A stretch of DNA of 7,350 nt from Gammaproteobacteria bacterium (GTDB lineage: Bacteria; Pseudomonadota; Gammaproteobacteria; Steroidobacterales; Steroidobacteraceae), in the NCBI GenBank assembly GCA_030043215.1, contig JASHYG010000383.1, positions 1 to 7,350 on the forward strand, written 5' to 3'. This document shows positions 1 through 7,350 of this stretch, one piece after another. The notes under the pieces were generated by a model. That model made no database searches, had not been told where the DNA came from, and was given only the letters and a program-made list of their open reading frames with translations. The position numbers and the translations under genes are program-made. Position 1 is the first letter of the stretch, and every line of letters begins with the position of its first letter.

Positions 1-1263
1 CTCAAGGCACGGGCGCTCGAGAGCAACGCGCTCGCCGCGGGCTCGGAGCCGGGACTGGAGCAGGCGCGGCAGCTGCTCGATCAGGCCATCGGCGCGGATC
101 CGCAGTTCGCGCGCGCCTACCTGGAGCGGATGTCGCTGCGGCTGCAGCAGTTCCGGAACAACTATCTGCAGCCCGATGCGGTGCTGCCGCCGGCGCAGGC
201 GGATCTCGCAGCCGCGCAGCGCCTCGCGCCTTCCGACCCGGTGGTCACCGAGTACGCCGGCGTCATGGCCTACGCTACCCTGGATTACGGGCGCGCGCTG
301 CAACTGTTCGAGCAGGCCGAGGCCGCGGGGCTCGCCGATCCGGAGCTGCTCAACTGGAAGGATGATCTGCTGTTCGCCATGGGGCGCTACCGCGAGGCCA
401 CCGCGCTCAGCGCCCGACTCGCGGACCTCGACCCGAAGAACCAATCGGCGCAGGACTGGTGGATCTACATGCTGATGGAGCTGCACCAGTACCAGGAGGC
501 GCTGCACCTCATCGATGCGCTGAGCGCGCACGATCTCGGCGCGGCCTTCTATGTCTACGAGCGCCGGAAGGTTCTGGCCTATGCCGGCGGACAGTTCGGG
601 CCCTGGCATACCGGCATCAACCAGCGCTTCAACTTCACGCGCTGGCGCACTGCGGAGGAAATGCAGTCCAACTTCGCCGGGGCGAGAAGCTACTTGCCCC
701 AGCAGCATCGCTACCGCGAGCTGGTGGCGCTCATCGACGCGTCGCCCGCCGACGATTGGCGCTGCGTCTATTACATGTGGCCGCTGTACCGCGTGGGCCT
801 CATGCCCGTTGCCGAGGCACGCGGATGGCAGGACATGATCCTCGGCAACGCCGCCGAGGCGCAGCGCGACGGCGCGCGGATCGAAGCCTACCTCGACCGC
901 ACCCCCGAGACCCCGTGGAACCGCTGGTTCCGCGACCTGCTGCGGGCGGATGCGCAGCTGTTCATGGGGGACGGCGCGGCGGCCAACCGCAGCGCCGCCG
1001 AGGCCGTCGCCCTCACGCGCGCGAAGCCCGATGTCTCCGATCAGATGAATGCCTACGTCTGGAGCACGGAGATCATGGCGTGGACCGATCGCAAGGACGA
1101 GGCGGCGCAGCGCCTGACCGAGCTGTCGACCTCGGTTCCCGGATACTGGCCGGGCGAGATCGTGGTGGACCCGAAGTACACCCTGGCGCTGGCCCAGAAC
1201 GCCATCTATCGGGCGCTCACGGTCCGGCTCGAGCAGCAGATGGCGGCGTTACCGCTGCAGTGA
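1..1263 (+). CDS. TPR-repeat protein, C-terminal part (5' end outside window)
   Basis: The reading frame is open from base 1, so the gene begins upstream; the ATG at 130 is internal, because the 43 codons before it read as helical-repeat sequence (EQARQLLDQAIGADPQFARAY). The visible 420 residues contain several tetratricopeptide-like helix pairs, for example around window residues 20-45, 75-110 (AAAQRLAPSDPVVTEYAGV), 113-130 (YGRALQLFEQAEAAG) and 140-175 (MGRYREATALSARLADLDP). TPR arrays are protein-protein interaction scaffolds. No catalytic motif, signal peptide or membrane segment is visible in this part. In related bacteria such C-termini often follow a winged-helix DNA-binding domain or an adenylate-cyclase-like domain, but the N-terminus is not here, so the function cannot be stated. 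The gene ends in TGA and converges with the tRNA-Leu gene 44 bases away. The repeat fold is fairly sure; the specific product is unknown. Confidence 0.8.
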   Translation, partial: LKARALESNALAAGSEPGLEQARQLLDQAIGADPQFARAYLERMSLRLQQFRNNYLQPDAVLPPAQADLAAAQRLAPSDPVVTEYAGVMAYATLDYGRALQLFEQAEAAGLADPELLNWKDDLLFAMGRYREATALSARLADLDPKNQSAQDWWIYMLMELHQYQEALHLIDALSAHDLGAAFYVYERRKVLAYAGGQFGPWHTGINQRFNFTRWRTAEEMQSNFAGARSYLPQQHRYRELVALIDASPADDWRCVYYMWPLYRVGLMPVAEARGWQDMILGNAAEAQRDGARIEAYLDRTPETPWNRWFRDLLRADAQLFMGDGAAANRSAAEAVALTRAKPDVSDQMNAYVWSTEIMAWTDRKDEAAQRLTELSTSVPGYWPGEIVVDPKYTLALAQNAIYRALTVRLEQQMAALPLQ

Positions 1264-1265
1264 GG

Positions 1266-1290
1266 CTGCGCGGGATCGACGACAGCGCAG
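1266..1290. terminator. Weak inverted repeat between convergent genes, possible terminator
   Basis: CTGCGC (1266-1271) and GCGCAG (1285-1290) form a perfect 6-bp stem with a 13-base loop. It sits between the stop codon of the TPR gene and the 3' end of the convergent tRNA-Leu, where a bidirectional terminator would be expected. There is no T-tract on either strand, so an intrinsic terminator is not well supported and the repeat may be chance in GC-rich DNA. Confidence 0.22.
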
Positions 1291-1307
1291 GGTAGCGGAT
1301 GCCGCCG

Positions 1308-1394
1308 TGGTGCCCGAGGTCGGAGTCGAACCGACACGCTTTTGAGGGCGGCGGATTTTGAGTCCGCTGCGTCTACCAATTCCGCCACTCGGGC
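1308..1394 (-). tRNA. tRNA-Leu (anticodon CAA), CCA encoded
   Basis: Read on the minus strand, the gene starts GCCCGAG at 1394 and ends CTCGGGC-A-CCA at 1308, giving a perfect 7-bp acceptor stem, an A discriminator and an encoded CCA tail. The T arm is GTCGG-TTCGACT-CCGAC (1319-1335). The anticodon stem is GCGGA/TCCGC around the loop CTCAAAA (1356-1362), which puts anticodon CAA at 1358-1360, reading the UUG codon. The long variable arm is typical of a class II tRNA, and the length of 87 nt with CCA is normal for tRNA-Leu. The D-arm segment GGCGGAATTGGTAGAC is typical of leucine tRNAs. All stems pair without mismatch, so it should be functional. Confidence 0.97.
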
Positions 1395-1401
1395 AATGCG
1401 C

Positions 1402-1437
1402 TTGCAGTACGGCGATTATAGCGATTTGCGGTACGGC
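1402..1437. repeat. Pair of 12-bp direct repeats in the divergent tRNA / sigma intergenic region
   Basis: TTGCAGTACGGC (1402-1413) and TTGCGGTACGGC (1426-1437) differ at one base and lie 24 bp apart start to start. GCGATT also occurs twice between them (1412-1417 and 1421-1426). The pair flanks the tRNA -10 box and lies 45 bases or more upstream of the proposed sigma factor start, in an 88-base gap shared by two divergent genes. This fits an operator with two sites or an old tandem duplication. No known regulator motif is recognised. Confidence 0.4.
1415..1420 (-). promoter_or_regulatory. -10 box (TATAAT) for tRNA-Leu
   Basis: On the minus strand this is an exact TATAAT hexamer, which stands out in very GC-rich DNA. 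A start about 7 bases downstream, near 1408, would give a leader of about 14 nt before the mature tRNA 5' end at 1394, a typical arrangement. No good -35 hexamer is visible 16-18 bases upstream; the sequence there is close to CGGCGA. Confidence 0.6.
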
Positions 1438-1482
1438 TCGCCGGCGCCTGCGACCTCCCGGGCGGCTGCCGCATCTTTGGTC

Positions 1483-2061
1483 GTGGTGAGCAAGCTTGTC
1501 GAAATCCGGGTGGCGGGGGAGCTGATCGCGAGCGCGCGAAGTGGCGATGAGACGGCGCGGTCCCGCCTCTATGCGGCGCTTGCGCCGGCGACCTACGGGC
1601 TGATCTACCGGATGGTTGGAAGCCGGGCAGTGGCGGAGGATTTGTTCCAGGAGACCCTGATGACGGTGTTCGAGCGGCTCGACACGTTCCGCGGCGAGGC
1701 GCCGCTCGGCGCCTGGGTGCGGCGGATTGCGATATCGCGCTGTCTCATGTATCTGCGCTCGCCCTGGCACCGGGCACGCCTCGATCTCGGCGCGTGGTGG
1801 GACGATGGGCCCGCCGCGCCCCTTGCCGCGGCCACGCCCTCCGCCGAGAGTCTCGATGTCGAGCGGGCGCTTGCCAGGCTGTCGCCGACGGCGCGCGCCA
1901 TCGTCTGGCTCTTCGAGGTGGAGGGCTATTCGCACGAGGAGATCGCGCAGGCGTTCGGCCGCACGGCGAGCTTCTCCAAGTCCCAGCTCGCGCGCGCCCA
2001 TCGGCGCCTGCGCGAGTGGCTCGAGCCGAAGGAGGAGCGGCAGCCATGTACCCCGGCGTAG
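1483..2061 (+). CDS. ECF-family RNA polymerase sigma factor (sigma-24 type)
   Basis: The product is about 192 residues and directs RNA polymerase to a specific set of promoters. Sigma region 2 spans about residues 25-92, with the core-binding and -10 recognition signature (YRMVGSRAVAEDLFQETLM, then FRGEAPLGAWVRRIAISR). Region 4 spans about 125-182 (RALARLSPTARAIVWLFEVEG, then SHEEIAQAFGRTASFSKSQL, then ARAHRRLREWL) with a clear helix-turn-helix. There is no region 1.1 or 3, as expected for an ECF factor. The frame is open back to 1342, but an ATG at 1342 lies inside the tRNA gene and one at 1396 would put the tRNA promoter inside the coding sequence. I therefore prefer GTG 1483 or GTG 1486; neither has a good Shine-Dalgarno, so the start is uncertain. 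The stop overlaps the next gene by 16 bases, the usual sigma/anti-sigma coupling. Confidence 0.88.
   Translation: MVSKLVEIRVAGELIASARSGDETARSRLYAALAPATYGLIYRMVGSRAVAEDLFQETLMTVFERLDTFRGEAPLGAWVRRIAISRCLMYLRSPWHRARLDLGAWWDDGPAAPLAAATPSAESLDVERALARLSPTARAIVWLFEVEGYSHEEIAQAFGRTASFSKSQLARAHRRLREWLEPKEERQPCTPA
2031..2037 (+). promoter_or_regulatory. Strong ribosome binding site fixing the start of the membrane protein gene
   Basis: GGAGGAG lies inside the 3' end of the sigma factor gene, 8 bases before ATG 2046. It is the strongest Shine-Dalgarno in the cassette, and it sets the start at 2046 even though the frame stays open upstream to 1794. Confidence 0.75.
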
Positions 2062-2693
2062 GTAAGCCCCGGGACGGTGAGCGGGATCCCGCCCGCGAGG
2101 CCGTCGCGCAGAAGTTGCGAGAGCTGCCGGGCGAGCTTGCGCCGCCCTTCGACTGGAGCGAGCTGCAGCGGCGTTCGCGGATGCGAGCAGCGCGTGGCCC
2201 GTGGGCGGCGCGCGGTCCATGGGCAGCGCGCGAGAGCGGCAGTGCAGAGGGCCGCCCCGGCAGAATGGGGTATCGCTCACTTGCGCTCGCCGCGGGCGCG
2301 GCTCTGATTGGGGTGACGGCCTTTCTCGCAATCCGCCTCAATCAAAGGGGGCCCGCCGTCGCTCCGGCACGGGGTCAGACGGCACCGCTCGCGAGGCCGG
2401 CCGCGCGCACGGTCACATCCCCCACGCCCGAGGCGCTCCTTGCGCGAGCGGACACGGCAGAGCGCTGGCTCGCAAGTGAGCCGGAGGACGGCCCGGTCGT
2501 GCGAGTGAGCACCCATCTCGCCGTGGCGCACCTCGAGGATCGTCTCGCCTCGGTGGACGATCTGCTCAATGTCGAGCGGCTGCAGCATGCGCGCGCCTCG
2601 CGCCTGCGCACGCTCCAGCTGCAGCGTGCGCAGCTGGTCGATTCCCTGGCGCAGGTCCGCTACGCGGAGATCCTGGCGGGCGGGACGCCATGA
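2046..2693 (+). CDS. Single-pass membrane protein, putative anti-sigma factor
   Basis: This 215-residue protein has an arginine-rich, presumably cytoplasmic N-terminus (residues 1-77), one membrane segment at about 78-97 (SLALAAGAALIGVTAFLAIRL), a Pro/Ala linker (about 102-128) and a charged helical, presumably periplasmic, C-terminal region (about 128-210, including LASVDDLLNVERLQ and QLQRAQLVDSLAQVRYAEIL) that looks coiled-coil forming. It overlaps the ECF sigma gene by 16 bases and has its own strong ribosome site, which is the genetic position and topology of an anti-sigma factor. However, I see no zinc-binding HxxxCxxC motif and no clear RseA-like domain, so the anti-sigma role rests on context. 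The N-terminal region carries a tandem RGPWAA duplication at residues 50-61. Its stop overlaps an ATG at 2690 (ATGA), the alternative start of the downstream PDZ gene. The gene is real; the function is inferred. Confidence 0.8.
   Translation: MYPGVGKPRDGERDPAREAVAQKLRELPGELAPPFDWSELQRRSRMRAARGPWAARGPWAARESGSAEGRPGRMGYRSLALAAGAALIGVTAFLAIRLNQRGPAVAPARGQTAPLARPAARTVTSPTPEALLARADTAERWLASEPEDGPVVRVSTHLAVAHLEDRLASVDDLLNVERLQHARASRLRTLQLQRAQLVDSLAQVRYAEILAGGTP
2193..2228 (+). repeat. 18-bp in-frame tandem duplication (RGPWAA x2)
   Basis: Codons 50-55 and 56-61 of the membrane protein both encode RGPWAA. The two 18-bp units differ only at silent positions (for example CGT/CGC and CCG/CCA), so the duplication is not very recent. 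It lies in the proposed cytoplasmic segment just before the membrane helix. Confidence 0.7.
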
Positions 2694-2755
2694 GGAACAT
2701 GGGCATGAAGGGCGTGACAGGCATGGCAGACCTGGCAGACACGGGAGTGAGGAGC

Positions 2756-3826
2756 ATGACGACGAACCGAGCGTATGTAGCGGCAGTCGCGAAAATGGCG
2801 GTCTGGATCGGCGCGTTATGTATGGCCGCGGCCCTCGGCAGCGCGCTTGCCATCCCTGCCGCGCTCGCCGACGGCGCGGACTATCACACCCAGGGCGCGC
2901 AGACGCTGCCGGCGGGCACTGCATCCGCGAGCGCATCCTCCACGGAGACGTTCTCCACGGAAGCCGGTCCAGCGGACGCCGATCTCGAGGCGCAGCGCGC
3001 GGACGCCGACCTCGAAGCGCAGCTCGCGAAGGCTCGAGAGCAGCTCGCGCAGGCAGCGCGCCAGGTGGCGAGCCTGTCGGCCCAGCTCGGAATGAGCGCG
3101 AGCCGCGTCATGATCCGACGCGCTTTCCGGGGCGGGGTGATCGGCCTGCAGCTCGATCCGGCGAGCGGCACGGGCGGCGCACGCGTGCTGGAGGTGAGCC
3201 CCGGCGGGCCGGCAGCGGACGGGGGCGTCCGCCCGGGCGACGTGATCGTCGCCGTGAACGGCGCATCGGTTTCCGGCCCGGACGCAGCCCAGCAGGTCGT
3301 CGAGCGGATGAGCAGGGTTGCGCCGAACACGAAGGTGCAGCTCCGCGTGACGCGCGGCGGTCGAGTGCAGCAGCTCGAGCTCACGACTCGACCCGCGGTC
3401 GTGTTCGCGTTCGCCTCGTCGGCCACGGATGGTGCGGCTCCGTCCCTGCCGGCGATGCCAGCCCTGCCGGCCATGCCGCAGGTGCCCGGTCCAGTGGCGG
3501 CGGTTCCGCCGCTCTCCAACATGCAGTATTTCCAGGCGCTCTCTGCCGAGACTGCGGGGATGGAGCTCGCGGCGCTGACGCCGGAGCTCGGCAAGTACTT
3601 CGGCACGGCAGACGGAGTGCTCGTGATCCGCTCCCCGACCGACGATGCGTTCGGGCTCCAGGACGGCGATGTGATTCTGTCCATCGATGGCCGCAAGCCC
3701 CTCAACGGGGCGCACGCCACCCGAATCCTGGGCTCATACCAGCCCGGCGAGCGGATCACGCTGAGAATCATGAGGCAGAGGAAGCCGATGAGTCTCACGA
3801 TCACGCTGCCGACCGCGCCGCGATAA
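2756..3826 (+). CDS. Secreted coiled-coil protein with two PDZ domains, no protease domain
   Basis: From ATG 2756 the product is 356 residues. A signal peptide is visible (hydrophobic core about 14-31, likely cleavage after IPAALA, residue 38). A charged helix at about 72-112 (LEAQLAKAREQLAQAARQVA) follows, then PDZ1 at about 126-212 (VIGLQLD, SPGGPAADGGVRPGDVIVAV), a Pro-rich linker at about 213-252 and PDZ2 at about 262-352 (AGMELAALTPELGKYFG, FGLQDGDVILSIDGRKPL). PDZ domains bind C-terminal peptides; in HtrA/DegS proteases they sense misfolded envelope proteins. No trypsin-like or S41 catalytic domain is present, so this is a binding or sensing protein. ATG 2690 is the alternative start (ATGA overlap with the previous stop); it adds 22 residues ahead of the signal peptide, has no good Shine-Dalgarno and uses atypical codons, whereas 2756 has GGGAG at 2743-2747. 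A role in controlling the upstream sigma factor is inferred from position. Confidence 0.87.
   Translation: MTTNRAYVAAVAKMAVWIGALCMAAALGSALAIPAALADGADYHTQGAQTLPAGTASASASSTETFSTEAGPADADLEAQRADADLEAQLAKAREQLAQAARQVASLSAQLGMSASRVMIRRAFRGGVIGLQLDPASGTGGARVLEVSPGGPAADGGVRPGDVIVAVNGASVSGPDAAQQVVERMSRVAPNTKVQLRVTRGGRVQQLELTTRPAVVFAFASSATDGAAPSLPAMPALPAMPQVPGPVAAVPPLSNMQYFQALSAETAGMELAALTPELGKYFGTADGVLVIRSPTDDAFGLQDGDVILSIDGRKPLNGAHATRILGSYQPGERITLRIMRQRKPMSLTITLPTAPR
2972..3023 (+). repeat. 27-bp-period in-frame duplication in the coiled-coil region
   Basis: Two 25-base copies (2972-2996 and 2999-3023) differ at two silent positions and give the repeated peptide ADADLEAQ, followed by R and then L. 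The unit extends the predicted coiled coil just after the signal peptide of the PDZ protein. Confidence 0.75.
3446..3481 (+). repeat. 18-bp in-frame duplication in the inter-PDZ linker
   Basis: Codons for LPAMPA (3446-3463) and LPAMPQ (3464-3481) form a tandem pair in the Pro/Ala-rich linker between the two PDZ domains. It probably sets linker length; no binding role can be read from it. Confidence 0.6.
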
Positions 3827-3836
3827 CATCTCGCGG

Positions 3837-6092
<2,256 letters not shown>

Positions 6093-6118
6093 GCCGGCCC
6101 TTCGCTTTGCCCGGCTCG

Positions 6119-6136
6119 GCCCCCGCGCGAGGGGGC
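6119..6136 (+). other. GC-rich hairpin in the tgt-yajC gap
   Basis: GCCCCC (6119-6124) and GGGGGC (6131-6136) make a perfect 6-bp G:C stem with a 6-base loop. No T-run follows, so it is not a standard intrinsic terminator. It may stabilise the 5' end of a yajC-secD transcript, cause pausing or protect processed mRNA; nothing in the sequence decides between these. Confidence 0.4.
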
Positions 6137-6166
6137 GGGCGCCAAGGCGGCAGGGCTCATTCAGCT

Positions 6167-6170
6167 AGGA
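6167..6170 (+). promoter_or_regulatory. Ribosome binding site deciding the yajC start
   Basis: AGGA ends 5 bases before ATG 6176. The frame is open upstream to 6107, but the extra 23 residues are Arg/Gly-rich and unlike YajC, so this site fixes the start at 6176. Confidence 0.55.
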
Positions 6171-6175
6171 ACGTC

Positions 6176-6508
6176 ATGAATGCATTGATTCCTTCGGCCT
6201 GGGCTCAGGCAGGCGCGGCTCAAGCACCGGGCGGCCAGATCCAGTTCATCGTGCTGATGGTCGTTCTCATCGGCGTGTTCTACTTCATGCTCATTCGCCC
6301 GCAGACGAAGCGGAACAAGGAGCATCAGGCGTTGCTCGCGCAGCTCAAGGCCGGAGATGAGGTCGTCACATCGGGCGGCATCATCGGCCGCGTCACCGAC
6401 GTCGGGGATACTTTCCTGACCCTCGAGATCGCCGACGGCGTCCGCATCAAGGTGCAGAAGGCCCAGGTCACCTCCCTGATGCCCAAGGGCACTCTCAAGA
6501 ACGCCTGA
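6176..6508 (+). CDS. yajC: Preprotein translocase accessory subunit YajC
   Basis: YajC is a small inner-membrane protein that associates with SecDF and the SecYEG channel. The 110-residue product has a short N-terminal segment (NALIPSAWAQ), one membrane helix at about 22-41 (IQFIVLMVVLIGVFYFMLI) and the family hallmark RPQTKRNKEHQALLAQLKAG (41-60), followed by the conserved beta-rich domain GDEVVTSGGIIGRVTDVGD (60-78) and the end motif (KVQKAQVTSLMPKG). The length and order match E. coli YajC. It lies 84 bases after tgt and 2 bases before secD, the standard gammaproteobacterial arrangement. Confidence 0.97.
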   Translation: MNALIPSAWAQAGAAQAPGGQIQFIVLMVVLIGVFYFMLIRPQTKRNKEHQALLAQLKAGDEVVTSGGIIGRVTDVGDTFLTLEIADGVRIKVQKAQVTSLMPKGTLKNA

Positions 6509-6510
6509 CC

Positions 6511-7350
6511 ATGCTCGAATACGCACGCTGGAAGTACATCCTGATCGGCGCGGTGCTGCTGCTCGCGATCCTCTTTGCGCTCCCGACCGTGTTCGGCGAT
6601 GACCCGGCCCTGCAGGTGGCCCGCCGGGACCACAACCCGATCACCGCCGCGACGGAGCAGACGTTCGAGCAGTACCTCACCGGGCAGGGCGTGCATTTCA
6701 TCAAGACCTACCTGGATGACGGGCGCCTGATGGTCCGCTTCCGTAACGTGGCCGAGCAGTTGAAAGGCCGCGATGCGATGACCGCGAAGTTCAGCGACCA
6801 GTACATCGCCGCGCTGTCCTTCGCGCCGCGTACGCCCGCGGCGCTGCGTGCGCTCGGGCTGCGCCCGATGCCGCTCGGCCTCGACCTTCGCGGCGGCCTG
6901 TACCTGCTGTACCAGGTTGACGTGCAGAGCGCCGTGAATCAGCTGCTCGAGGGCTACGGGCAGGACATCCGCAAGGCGCTCTCCACGGCGAATCTATCCT
7001 TCACGGATGTGACGCTCACCAAGGCGAGCGGGAGCGCCGGTCAGAATGCGGTGAACGTCGCGGTGCCCGCCGGTGCCGACGTCTCGGCGGAGCGCGACCT
7101 GATCGAGAAGACCGTGCCGGACTTCCAGGTCTCGGTGCTCACGTTGCCGAGCGGGACCGTGATCCAGGGGGTACTGCCCGCCGCGAAGATCCGGGACCGC
7201 GACGACTATGCCATCGAGCAGAACCTCACCACCCTGCGCAATCGCGTGAACGAGCTCGGCGTGTCCGAGCCCATCGTGCAGCGCCAGGGCCTCGACCGCA
7301 TCAACGTGCAGCTGCCGGGCATCGAGAACTCCGCGCAGGTGAAGGACCTG
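6511..7350 (+). CDS. secD: Protein translocase subunit SecD, N-terminal part (3' end outside window)
   Basis: SecD works with SecF to pull exported proteins through the membrane using the proton gradient. The 280 codons visible are open to the right edge. They show the first membrane helix at about 9-27 (YILIGAVLLLAILFALPTVF), a large periplasmic domain, the signature MPLGLDLRGGLYLLYQVD (120-137) and the conserved P1 segment TTLRNRVNELGVSEPIVQRQ (240-259) leading into RINVQLPGI. The extended region between the first helix and GLDLRGG is the form seen in proteobacterial SecD of about 600 residues, so roughly half the protein is present; the remaining periplasmic part and five membrane helices lie beyond the window. 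ATG 6511 is 2 bases after the yajC stop with no strong Shine-Dalgarno, which implies translational coupling. Confidence 0.97.
   Translation, partial: MLEYARWKYILIGAVLLLAILFALPTVFGDDPALQVARRDHNPITAATEQTFEQYLTGQGVHFIKTYLDDGRLMVRFRNVAEQLKGRDAMTAKFSDQYIAALSFAPRTPAALRALGLRPMPLGLDLRGGLYLLYQVDVQSAVNQLLEGYGQDIRKALSTANLSFTDVTLTKASGSAGQNAVNVAVPAGADVSAERDLIEKTVPDFQVSVLTLPSGTVIQGVLPAAKIRDRDDYAIEQNLTTLRNRVNELGVSEPIVQRQGLDRINVQLPGIENSAQVKDL

Noticed and set aside
1308..1394. tRNA gene as an integration site for a mobile element
   Set aside because: No integrase gene, no repeat of the tRNA 3' end elsewhere in the window and no shift in composition, so there is no sign of an inserted island here.
1794..2045. 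Longer version of the membrane protein starting at 1794
   Set aside because: The extra 84 codons lie out of frame over the conserved sigma region 4, and a strong GGAGGAG ribosome site precedes ATG 2046.
1249..2331. Minus-strand open frame of 360 codons running through the tRNA and opposite the sigma gene
   Set aside because: It would translate through a complete tRNA gene and lie antisense to a clear sigma factor. Its sequence is Arg/Ala/Pro-rich noise.
2816..3804. Two overlapping minus-strand open frames opposite the PDZ gene
   Set aside because: The plus-strand product has a signal peptide and two clear PDZ domains; the antisense products have no recognisable features.
3827..3836. Possible preQ1 riboswitch before queA
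   Set aside because: The gap to the previous gene is only 10 bases and I saw no preQ1 aptamer-like pattern in the end of the PDZ gene, so there is no support for one.

Overview
The window looks like chromosomal DNA from a GC-rich gammaproteobacterium. The gene order queA-tgt-yajC-secD is the one conserved around the E. coli sec locus. The ECF sigma factor has a region 4 of the 'ASFSKSQLARAHRRL' type that I associate with Xanthomonadales, Nevskiales and Steroidobacter-like lineages. That placement is inference from gene order and motif style, not from a search. Codon third positions are mostly G or C throughout. There is no sign of mobile DNA, no CRISPR array and no rRNA.

Layout: (i) 1-1263 holds the C-terminal part of a TPR-repeat protein, open at the left edge. 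(ii) 1308-1394 is a complete tRNA-Leu(CAA) on the minus strand with encoded CCA, converging on the TPR gene; a TATAAT -10 box lies just upstream at 1415-1420. (iii) 1483-3826 is a compact three-gene plus-strand cassette: an ECF sigma factor, a single-pass membrane protein that overlaps it by 16 bases and is the natural anti-sigma candidate, and a secreted coiled-coil protein with two PDZ domains and no protease domain. (iv) 3837-6091 holds queA and tgt, two enzymes of queuosine tRNA modification, separated by 2 bases. (v) 6176-7350 holds yajC and the first 280 codons of secD, components of the Sec accessory complex.

All genes from the sigma factor onward run in the same direction with short gaps (10 bases between the PDZ gene and queA), and I see no convincing terminator between them. 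The envelope-stress-like cassette could therefore read through into queA-tgt and perhaps the sec genes. An extended -10 promoter candidate at the tgt stop codon could give yajC-secD its own start.

The parts that standard annotation does not explain are: the sigma / membrane protein / double-PDZ cassette, whose membrane protein shows no recognisable anti-sigma motif; a perfect 32-bp palindrome inside queA; a run of 15-bp in-frame repeats that lengthens QueA; three GCATGC palindromes across the queA-tgt junction, the last containing the tgt start codon; and a pair of near-identical 12-mers flanking the tRNA promoter upstream of the sigma gene.
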